Source: Bog-159 sp963709155
GTDB taxonomy: Bacteria > Acidobacteriota > Terriglobia > Bryobacterales > Bryobacteraceae
DNA: 64,000 nucleotides
NCBI GenBank assembly: GCA_963709155.1
Contig: CAVPVD010000001.1
Location: 1-64,000, forward strand
Reading direction: 5' to 3'
In this document: positions 53,453 through 60,050 of the stretch, one piece after another
How the letters are laid out: the number at the start of each line of letters is the position of its first letter
How positions within the stretch are numbered: position 1 is the stretch's first letter
Notes under the pieces: model-generated
The model's database searches: none
The model's input: the letters and a program-made list of their open reading frames with translations, nothing else
What the model was told of the DNA's origin: nothing
Program-made: the position numbers and the translations under genes

Positions 53453-54150
53453 CAGGCCTCGTCGTAGTGCGCGTAGACCCAGCCGGGGTCGGCCACCATC
53501 TCCGCCGTGCGCTCGCCTTGAAAGGCGACCTTGCCGCGGTTCAACAGGGCCACGTGGGTCGCCAATTCCAAAGCTTCGCGCAATTGGTGTGTGGACATGA
53601 CCACGGTGCGGCCTTCGGCCAGAGCTTCCCGCAACAGGCGCTGCAGCACGGCGATGGCGCGGTCGTCGAGCGCGGTGAAGGGTTCGTCGAGCAGCAGCAC
53701 GGAAGGCTGATGCAGGAACGCGCGGGCCACTGCGAGGCGCTGGCGCATACCGCGCGAGAACTCGCGCACCAAGCCGTCCTTTACGCGCGCCAGGCCGGTG
53801 CGCTCCAGCCACTCCATGGCGGACTTATGGGGATCGGGCAGATTGTAGAGCCGCCCGAAGAGGCTCAGATTTTCCAGGGCCGACAACTCATCGTAGACCG
53901 AGATGCCGTGCCCGATCCATCCTACGCGGCGGCGGGTTTCGGTTTCGCGCGGGTCGTTGCCGAAAATGCGGACTTGCCCGCGGCCGGCCTTGGAGAATCC
54001 GCCGATGATGCGCAGCAGGGTGGTCTTGCCGGCCCCGTTGCGGCCGATCAAGGCGAGACACGCGCCAGGCTCGGCGTGAAGCACCACGTCGCGCAGCGCC
54101 GGGTAGTCCCCGTAGAACTTCCAGACGCCTTCAGCGGCGACCGCGTTCAT
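53452..54150 (-). CDS. ccmA: haem exporter ATPase CcmA
   Basis: A 232-residue ABC ATPase with Walker A GRNGAGKTT near residue 36, signature FSRGMRQR, Walker B VLLLDEPF and the switch His in STHQ. It powers release of haem-loaded CcmE. Its first seven codons and the preceding 15 bases (54131-54165) are duplicated at 54666-54700. The upstream copy ends the neighbouring gene, which implies that the 500 bases in between were inserted in front of ccmA. Confidence 0.92.
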   Translation of the reverse strand: MNAVAAEGVWKFYGDYPALRDVVLHAEPGACLALIGRNGAGKTTLLRIIGGFSKAGRGQVRIFGNDPRETETRRRVGWIGHGISVYDELSALENLSLFGRLYNLPDPHKSAMEWLERTGLARVKDGLVREFSRGMRQRLAVARAFLHQPSVLLLDEPFTALDDRAIAVLQRLLREALAEGRTVVMSTHQLREALELATHVALLNRGKVAFQGERTAEMVADPGWVYAHYDEA

Positions 54151-54165
54151 CGGTCCCTTTCGGCG
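54131..54165 (-). repeat. direct repeat at the ccmA start, copy 1
   Basis: This 35-base segment comprises the first 20 bases of ccmA and 15 bases of leader including AAAGGG. It matches 54666-54700 at 32 of 35 positions in the same orientation. The two copies bound a 500-base block with the palindromic element B and an orphan antitoxin gene. Confidence 0.85.
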
Positions 54166-54301
54166 GGGAAGGCTGGGACCCGTAGCCGCTTCCTTTCACG
54201 CCGCAGGTAGAGTCGTGCGATTTTGACACCCGTGCCTCTGAAACAACAGTATATCTGAAGAGCAAGAATATTTCCCACTTCCACGCGCGCGTTAGTGTAG
54301 T

Positions 54302-54393
54302 TTTTGGAGGGCGGCCAATCTTGGCCGCAGCCGCCTTTTAGGCGGCCAGAGCCGGCTGAAAGCCGGCTGCGGGCAGAATTGCCCGCCCCCCAA
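54302..54393. repeat. palindromic element type B, copy 1 (chain of hairpins)
   Basis: Four hairpins follow one another: GGCCAATCTTGGCC, GCCGCCTTTTAGGCGGC, AGCCGGCTGAAAGCCGGCT and GCGGGCAGAATTGCCCGC. They are framed by GGAGGGCGG and CCGCCCCCC. The last two modules recur at 59316-59353. It occupies the insertion in front of ccmA. Confidence 0.8.
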
Positions 54394-54426
54394 ATTGGCC
54401 TTCATTTGGCATCGACAACTCCGAGG

Positions 54427-54651
54427 TCAACTTACGTCATCGTAGATATCCCGCCGATGGAAGCTGCTGCGCGCGCCAAGATGCCAGGCAGGCAGCTCAG
54501 GCGTAGCGCAAGGACCGCTGGCGACCAGATCCGCACCCTCATTCATCAGTCGCTCCAGGAGAGCGTCTACTGAGAGGCCAAGCTCGCGCGCTTTGGCGCC
54601 CAACCTAGCTTCGTTGTTGGGGGAAATATCTAGACCCATACTGCCCATCAT
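54427..54651 (-). CDS. orphan antitoxin-like protein
   Basis: A 74-residue protein with a helical N-terminal half (NNEARLGAKARELGLSVDALLERLMNE). Its C-terminal segment (LPAWHLGARSSFHRRDIYDDVS) resembles the toxin-binding tail of VapB-type antitoxins. No toxin gene follows: the next sequence is palindromic element B, then ccmA. It lies in a 500-base block bounded by duplicated ccmA-start sequence. It may be a remnant of a toxin-antitoxin pair, or act on a toxin elsewhere. Confidence 0.6.
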   Translation of the reverse strand: MMGSMGLDISPNNEARLGAKARELGLSVDALLERLMNEGADLVASGPCATPELPAWHLGARSSFHRRDIYDDVS

Positions 54652-54665
54652 TATGGCACAGGACC

Positions 54666-54700
54666 TCAGCGGCGACCGCGTTCATTAGTTCCTTTCGGCG
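54666..54700 (-). repeat. direct repeat of the ccmA start, copy 2
   Basis: This copy carries AAAGGAACTA, then an ATG and the codons for NAVAAE in the ccmA frame, but leads into the inserted block, not into the ATPase. It also forms, in another frame, the last residues (KGTNERGRR) and stop of the gene at 54666-55715. It shows that this gene once abutted ccmA directly. Confidence 0.85.
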
Positions 54701-55715
54701 CTTCCCGACGGTCGCTCGGAACCGCGGCCGCCGGCTGGGCGCGGTAGAGCACGATGAAACCAAGGGCCAGGATGCCGAAGGCCAGCACCAGAATCCACTT
54801 CATGTTTTGCTGGAGGATCTTGGGCGATACCTCTTCGAGAGATGGGCCATTATCGGCGGCATCCCCTTCGCCGGCAGCCGGGGCCGCAGGCATCGAACCG
54901 GCTATGGCCACTTTGTAAGTGGCGGTCTTGACACTGTAGACGGTGGCTTGCGAGCGCGGTTCCTGACCGCGGTTCTCGACCCCTTCACCCTGCAGCGTGA
55001 CGCCGTTGGGGACTACCAACAAGGTGGGCTCTTCGGTCTTACCCACGGTCTTTCCTTCAAAAACGGCGCCCGAGCTATAAGGGACCAGGTAGGATATCTG
55101 GATGCTGGTCTCTCCGGGCTTGATAGGGAAGTCGATCTTATAAATATCCTTCTGGCCGGTCTTGTCCGCGGCGCGGTCGATGGGCATACCTTGCGGCGCG
55201 GTGGCCTTCACCTGCACGATGCCTTTGGCGGCGGTGGGCAGATAGAACTTCAGCGTGCCGCCATCTGGATCGTTATAAGTGGTGGTTCCGCTGTTGGCAA
55301 AGATGTAGCCTTCGCTGACGGACATCTGCGCACCGCTGGGCTGGAAGATCAGAAAATGGCGCGAGACGCGGGCCGCACCCGGCTGCTTCGAGGAGTTATA
55401 AACCTCCAGCAAGATGCCGGACATGGCCGAACCTGGAGGCAGCATGTGATTGTAAGTCACGCCGTCGTAGGCCGTTTGAATCAGGTTGGGACCGCTGGGG
55501 TTCTGCTCGATGTGGAACTTGCCCTGCGCACCGGACTTGACGCTTTCGACCGACTCCATGCCGGCCGAGCCGAGCTTGTATAAAGTAACCGTGGCGCCGG
55601 ACTGCGGCTGGCCGGTGGTCTTGTTGACGACTGTGCCGTCAACCGCGGCCCGCAGGGGCGCGGAACACAAGCACAGGCATGCGCAGACCGTCAGCCAGCG
55701 GGTTTGGTTTTTCAT
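54666..55715 (-). CDS. membrane-anchored carboxypeptidase-regulatory-domain protein of the ccm cluster
   Basis: A 349-residue protein. A signal peptide (RWLTVCACLCLCSAPLRA) precedes a short carboxypeptidase-regulatory/CNA-B-like domain (VDGTVVNKTTGQPQSGATVT). Beta-rich sequence follows, then a C-terminal transmembrane helix (WILVLAFGILALGFIVLY) and a basic tail. ATG at 55715 overlaps the upstream zinc-ribbon gene by ATGA. Its position between ccmH and ccmA suggests a role in cytochrome c maturation or in assembling a haem protein, but the family is not part of known System I. Function is unknown. Confidence 0.7.
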   Translation of the reverse strand: MKNQTRWLTVCACLCLCSAPLRAAVDGTVVNKTTGQPQSGATVTLYKLGSAGMESVESVKSGAQGKFHIEQNPSGPNLIQTAYDGVTYNHMLPPGSAMSGILLEVYNSSKQPGAARVSRHFLIFQPSGAQMSVSEGYIFANSGTTTYNDPDGGTLKFYLPTAAKGIVQVKATAPQGMPIDRAADKTGQKDIYKIDFPIKPGETSIQISYLVPYSSGAVFEGKTVGKTEEPTLLVVPNGVTLQGEGVENRGQEPRSQATVYSVKTATYKVAIAGSMPAAPAAGEGDAADNGPSLEEVSPKILQQNMKWILVLAFGILALGFIVLYRAQPAAAVPSDRREAPKGTNERGRR

Positions 55716-56125
55716 AATTTTGCCACCGCCATGGGCTTGCCGCATTCGCCGCAGAATTTCAGCGGCTGGGGGAACTTCGCGCTGCAGTGCGGGCAGATCA
55801 GCGGATCGATAGGTTTGGGTGCGGGGGCGGGCGGCGCGGCGGCGCCGTTGGGGCTGAGCTGCAACTTGATGCGGTCCACTTCCGCCATGACGCCGGCTAA
55901 CTCGCGCTGCAGATCCTTCTTGGTCTGCTGATAGTCCTGGTCGGATAATTTGCCCAGCCGGTATTCGAACTGAAGGTCGCGCAGGTTTTCGTAGATAGCC
56001 GCTTTGCGCTCATCCAGGTGTTGAAAGGGGGAGACCGGTTCGGGTTCGGGCAGATCCTTAGCCCGCACCGTCAGGATGAAGACCATCGCCCCGACGGCGA
56101 TTAGCGCTGCTATAACGATAATCAT
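55712..56125 (-). CDS. membrane-anchored coiled-coil/zinc-ribbon protein, CcmI-like N-terminus
   Basis: A 137-residue protein. An N-terminal helix (MIIVIAALIAVGAMVFILTV) is followed by a helical hairpin (ERKAAIYENLRDLQFEYRLGKLSDQDY), which resembles the first cytoplasmic domain of CcmI. A Pro/Ala linker and a C-terminal four-Cys zinc ribbon (CPHC, CGECG) follow. The TPR part of CcmI is absent. It is adjacent to ccmH and overlaps the next gene by ATGA. It may couple the ccm machinery to haem supply or apocytochrome handling; this is inference. Confidence 0.7.
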   Translation of the reverse strand: MIIVIAALIAVGAMVFILTVRAKDLPEPEPVSPFQHLDERKAAIYENLRDLQFEYRLGKLSDQDYQQTKKDLQRELAGVMAEVDRIKLQLSPNGAAAPPAPAPKPIDPLICPHCSAKFPQPLKFCGECGKPMAVAKL

Positions 56126-56617
56126 TTATTCGAGGTGCGCCATATCCTTTTCGATCTGCTCATGATACTTGGCCAGTTCGGAATCGTCCGGCGGGGGACC
56201 CATTTCAGGAATGGGACGCGGCTTGCTATAGCGGCGCACGAACCACCAAATGAGAGCCAGCCCGGGCGCGATCAACAAATACGGAATCAGCCAGCCGTAG
56301 GCGCTGGGGTCGCCGCGGTAGATGGCGGCGCCGTAAGCCGCGATGAAATCGTCCGTGATGGCTTTGTCGGTCCAACCGGCTGCTTGCAGCTTGGCGATCT
56401 TCTCCTTGGCGGGCTTCGAAAAACTGCACTCCAGCATGGCACAGGTGGCCACGGTATCCTTGCAGCCGCACTGGCAGCCGATGTGCGCGCCCACGCGACG
56501 GACATCCACGCTGGGTTTTTCCGCCGCGGTTTCGGCAAAGGCGATGGGGGCTGCCGCCAAAACGAGGACGCACAGCAGGGCGGCCTGCCTCACGAAGTTA
56601 CTTTGGAACTTCTGCAT
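56126..56617 (-). CDS. ccmH: cytochrome c biogenesis protein CcmH, unusual cysteine motif
   Basis: A 163-residue protein with a signal peptide ending near AFA and a C-terminal membrane helix (WLIPYLLIAPGLALIWWFV). The domain between has the three-helix CcmH pattern (KPAKEKIAKLQAAGWTDKAITDDFIAAYG). In place of the usual LRCxxC it carries IGCQCGCKDTVATC, with further Cys at MLECSF. CcmH reduces the apocytochrome CxxCH disulfide. ATG at 56617 follows AGGAAAT and overlaps the ccmF end by 20 bases. Confidence 0.8.
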   Translation of the reverse strand: MQKFQSNFVRQAALLCVLVLAAAPIAFAETAAEKPSVDVRRVGAHIGCQCGCKDTVATCAMLECSFSKPAKEKIAKLQAAGWTDKAITDDFIAAYGAAIYRGDPSAYGWLIPYLLIAPGLALIWWFVRRYSKPRPIPEMGPPPDDSELAKYHEQIEKDMAHLE

Positions 56618-58610
56618 ATTTCCTGGTAATCCCGACCACTTCGGTGCGGGCATATTGCATTTTGATTTTGCTGGGCACGAGACACACCAGCGTTCCGCCG
56701 ATCAGCACCAGGCCTCCGATCCAAATCCAGGAGACCAGCGGGAAAACATAAGCTTGAATGACGGCGCGCACGCCGTCGTCGGACATGCCGCCAAAGTTCA
56801 GATACAGATCTTCGTTGAGGCGCGGACGCACACCCACCTCGGAAGTCCCCTGCCGGCTGGCTTTGTAGAAGCGCTTCTCGGGTTCGAGCGTGCCCAGCAC
56901 GTCGCCGTTGCGGGAAACCAGGACCGTGGCGTGATTCCAGCTATAGTTTGTGTTTTCGCCTTCCTTCAGATCGATCACTTTCAGATCGTAGTGCCCCAGC
57001 TTCAAGGTATCGCCGACATTCATTTCCTTGACGTCGGATTGATTGAAGGCCGCGCCCGTGAACCCGATGAAGATGAGCACGATGCCCATGTGGACCAGGT
57101 ATCCGCCGTAGCGGCGCGTGTTGCGATGCGTCAACTCCACGGTGGCGCGCAGCAGGTTCATATCGTTCTTCGCCGCAATCGCGCGACTGCCTTTATAGAA
57201 TTCCATCAGCACGGTGAGCGCGACGAAGAGGCAAAAGCCGAACGAGATCAGGGCGTAGAAGCTGCGCATGCCGGCCGCGAATAGCGCAATCACCAGAACG
57301 AGCGAAGCGATGCCCGGCCACTGGAAGTTACGGCGCAAGCTTTCCATGGAAGTGCGGCGCCAGGCGAACAAGGGACCGACTCCCGTGAGGATCAACAGGA
57401 ACAATCCAATGGGAATCATGAGCTTGTTGAACCAGACCTGATCGAGGCTGATCTTCTCGCCCGAGACCGCTTCGGAGATAACCGGGAACAAGGTGCCCCA
57501 GAGCACCGCGAAGCAACTGGCCAACAGGATCAGGTTATTGAACAGGAAACTGGACTCGCGGGAGATGACGCTTTCCAGTTGGGATTCACTCTTCAGATAG
57601 TGGAGCCGGTCGACAATCAAGTAGGTAATGCCGGCGATGCATATGGAGAGGAAAGAGATGAAGTACCTGCCCAGGGGGCCCTGCGCGAAAGCGTGTACGG
57701 ACTGCACCAGGCCGGTGCGGGTGAGCGAAGTGCCCAGAATACACAAGAGGAAGGTGGTGGAAATCAGGACGATGTTCCAGACCTTCATCATGCCCTTCTT
57801 CTCCTGCATCATGACAGAGTGAAGGAATGCGGTGCCGCTGAGCCAGGGAAGCAGGGAGGCGTTCTCGACGGGATCCCAACCCCAGTAGCCGCCCCATCCG
57901 AGTACGTGATAGGCCCACGCCATGCCGAGCATCACTCCGGTCGATTGGAAGAGCCAGGTAATGAGCGTCCAGCGGCGCGTCGTGTGGATCCAGGCGTCAC
58001 CCGGCTGGCGGGTGATCAGCGAGGCGATGGCGAAGGCGAAAGGTACGGTGAAGCCCACATAGCCCAGGTAGAGCATGGGCGGGTGAATGGCCATGGCCGG
58101 ATACTGCAGGAGGGGGTTCAGACCGTTGCCGTCCTGCACCGGGGTGATGGTGCCTTCGAGCGACAACATCTTAAAGGCGTTCACCACGAAGTTATTCAGG
58201 AGTAAGAAGAAGGTCTGCACGAACATGAGGACGCCGACGACGTAAGGCATCATGTCGCGGTGCTTGCGGCGGTTGGTGAAGACTACGATGGCTGAATATG
58301 TGGCGAGTAGCCAGCTCCAGAAGAGCAGGGAACCCTCCTGCCCGCCCCACCAGGCCGCGAACTTATAGAGCAGGGGCATGGTACGGTTGCTGTGCTGGGC
58401 AACATACGAGAAACGAAAATCGCCGGTGACCAGGCCGTAGACCAGGATACCGGAGCCAATGGAGATGAGAGCCCAAACGGCGTAGACCGCGCGTTCGCCG
58501 CTAACTATCAGAAATGGCTTACGTTGCAGGCGGCCAACGACGGATGCGAGGAGCGCATATATGGAGGCGCAAAAAGCCAGTAGTACAGCCAGGGATGCTA
58601 CGTTTTCCAT
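56598..58610 (-). CDS. ccmF: cytochrome c haem lyase CcmF
   Basis: A 670-residue membrane protein with about 13-15 helices. The WWD domain reads WGGYWGWDPVENASLLPWL. Haem-associated His residues lie in AIHPPMLYLGYVGF and in YLVHMGIVLIFIGFTG. CcmF takes haem from CcmE and ligates it to apocytochrome c. Full length for the family and without breaks. It starts 12 bases after the ccmE stop and overlaps ccmH, so ccmE-ccmF-ccmH form one transcript. Confidence 0.95.
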   Translation of the reverse strand: MENVASLAVLLAFCASIYALLASVVGRLQRKPFLIVSGERAVYAVWALISIGSGILVYGLVTGDFRFSYVAQHSNRTMPLLYKFAAWWGGQEGSLLFWSWLLATYSAIVVFTNRRKHRDMMPYVVGVLMFVQTFFLLLNNFVVNAFKMLSLEGTITPVQDGNGLNPLLQYPAMAIHPPMLYLGYVGFTVPFAFAIASLITRQPGDAWIHTTRRWTLITWLFQSTGVMLGMAWAYHVLGWGGYWGWDPVENASLLPWLSGTAFLHSVMMQEKKGMMKVWNIVLISTTFLLCILGTSLTRTGLVQSVHAFAQGPLGRYFISFLSICIAGITYLIVDRLHYLKSESQLESVISRESSFLFNNLILLASCFAVLWGTLFPVISEAVSGEKISLDQVWFNKLMIPIGLFLLILTGVGPLFAWRRTSMESLRRNFQWPGIASLVLVIALFAAGMRSFYALISFGFCLFVALTVLMEFYKGSRAIAAKNDMNLLRATVELTHRNTRRYGGYLVHMGIVLIFIGFTGAAFNQSDVKEMNVGDTLKLGHYDLKVIDLKEGENTNYSWNHATVLVSRNGDVLGTLEPEKRFYKASRQGTSEVGVRPRLNEDLYLNFGGMSDDGVRAVIQAYVFPLVSWIWIGGLVLIGGTLVCLVPSKIKMQYARTEVVGITRKYAEVPK

Positions 58611-58622
58611 GCTTTGGCCTTT

Positions 58623-59057
58623 CTAAGTCGTCTTGTTAACGGGGAGCGCCGGGGCGGCACGCAACTGGCCCGGCTTGGCTTCATATTTAGAGGCGCATTT
58701 GGCCTGGATTTTGCTGGCATGGAAGACGCCGTCGCGGCCCATGTGGCCATCGGCGAGGGCTTGCGCGCCGTCGCGGAACGTGTCGGGAAGGGGATCGGAG
58801 CCGGAGTACGCCACTTTCAATTGCTTCTTGTCCTGAGTGAGGGTGAAGCAAACTTCTCCCTTGGCGCGTTGGATCGATCCGCCTTCGACGTCGCCCGCTA
58901 CGCGCAGGCGCTCGGAGAAGGCGCGGTCACCCATTTGCCCCACTTCGGAAATTGTTTTGTAGTAGGTTTTGGTTTCGCTGACTCCGGTGCTGGCGAGCCA
59001 GACCAGGGCGGCGATCACGACAGCGATCAGAACGGCGAATTTCCCGTATTTTCTCAT
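58623..59057 (-). CDS. ccmE: haem chaperone CcmE, Cys-x3-Tyr variant
   Basis: A 144-residue protein with an N-terminal membrane anchor (FAVLIAVVIAALVWLAS) and an OB-fold domain. At the haem-binding site it reads KIQAKCASKYE, so the covalent haem ligand is Cys (codon 58695-58697), not the His of E. coli-type LAKHDENY. The Tyr is kept. Cys-x3-Tyr CcmE proteins are known from archaea and some sulfate reducers. It is the first gene of the ccm run, so the operon promoter should lie in 59058-59300. Confidence 0.92.
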   Translation of the reverse strand: MRKYGKFAVLIAVVIAALVWLASTGVSETKTYYKTISEVGQMGDRAFSERLRVAGDVEGGSIQRAKGEVCFTLTQDKKQLKVAYSGSDPLPDTFRDGAQALADGHMGRDGVFHASKIQAKCASKYEAKPGQLRAAPALPVNKTT

Positions 59058-59315
59058 ACCATCCCTCTGAAACCATAGTATATCGGAAACCGCGGAGGAT
59101 AGCTGGTTGGGCTGTTTTTCCGCCTGCTATTTACATTTTGTGACCAACGAACCCAATAAGTCTTTTGTTTACCGAGTATTGAAAAAAAGCACGAAGCCAA
59201 TTGGATCGCAAGCCGCGCGACAGCCGAAGCCCATCTCTTCGCCCCACCTCCAGGGTAGCACGAGGATTTCCGCCGGCCGTTCGGCGGAACGTGGCTTATA
59301 ATTGACGGAGGGTAG

Positions 59316-59353
59316 AGCCGGCTGCGGGCAGAATTGCCCGCCCTCCAAAAACC
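59316..59353. repeat. palindromic element type B, copy 2 (partial)
   Basis: It contains AGCCGGCT and GCGGGCAGAATTGCCCGC followed by CCTCCAAAAAC. This is the right end of the copy at 54302-54393, with its outer flank matching the inverted left flank of that copy. It ends directly before the ATG at 59354, so it would form a hairpin at the translation start. A TATAAT lies at 59298-59303. Confidence 0.7.
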
Positions 59354-59998
59354 ATGCGCGCCCACATGCAGTGTGTGATGTCCACTTTACTGCTCCTGCC
59401 GGTTGTGCAGCCGGCGCTAGCGGACGAGGTGGTTCTTAAGGCCGGCACCAAGATTCCCCTTGAGCTGGTGAACAGCCTGAATACCAAACGCTCCGCAGCG
59501 GGCGACCGCGTCTACCTGGAAACGGCCTTCCCCATCGCCCAAAACGGGCGGATCGTCATTCCGAAAGGCAGCTACGTGGCGGGCACGGTAACCGAGGTGA
59601 AGCGCGCCGGTAAGGTGAAGGGCAAGGCGGAATTATATTTGCGTTTCGATTCGCTCACGCTGCCGAACGGCGTCACGCGCGAGTTCCGATCCCGGTTGGA
59701 TAGCGCCGGCGGCAACGATGTGGACCGGCAGGAAGGCAAGATCATCGGCGACAGCGATAAAGCCGGCGATGCGCGGAGGGTCGGGGAGGTGGCCAGTGCG
59801 GGCGCATCGGTGGGCGCTATCGCAGGCCGCAGCGCGATGGGCGCGGGTATCGGCGCCGTGGCCGGCGCGGCGGCCGGCTTGATAGCGGTACTGGCCACGC
59901 GCGGACCGGACCTGATCCTGCCGAAGGGTACCACTTTGGAAATGGTGCTGGATCGCGAATTGCATTATGAGAGCCGTGAGTTGCTCGCGGGCCAGTGA
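59354..59998 (+). CDS. secreted TrbI/VirB10-like glycine-zipper protein
   Basis: A protein of up to 214 residues; an ATG at 59378 (MSTLLLLPVVQPALA) is a more typical signal-peptide start. The mature domain (AGTKIPLELVNSLNTKRSAAGDRVYLET, then GRIVIPKGSYVAGTVTEV) resembles the beta-barrel region of TrbI/VirB10 proteins. It is followed by a Gly/Ala-rich zipper (AIAGRSAMGAGIGAVAGAAAGLIAVL). No other type IV secretion genes are near, so a conjugation role is not supported. It probably sits in the envelope. Two regulatory-domain proteins follow. Confidence 0.65.
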   Translation: MRAHMQCVMSTLLLLPVVQPALADEVVLKAGTKIPLELVNSLNTKRSAAGDRVYLETAFPIAQNGRIVIPKGSYVAGTVTEVKRAGKVKGKAELYLRFDSLTLPNGVTREFRSRLDSAGGNDVDRQEGKIIGDSDKAGDARRVGEVASAGASVGAIAGRSAMGAGIGAVAGAAAGLIAVLATRGPDLILPKGTTLEMVLDRELHYESRELLAGQ

Positions 59999-60050
59999 TG
60001 CAATATTAGGAACCGGCGGCTTGCCGAAACGGTCCAATACATTCGACGCC

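Noticed and set aside
59354..59998. VirB10/TrbI-like protein as part of a type IV secretion system
   Set aside because: No other secretion or mating genes are nearby; similar isolated proteins occur as envelope components.
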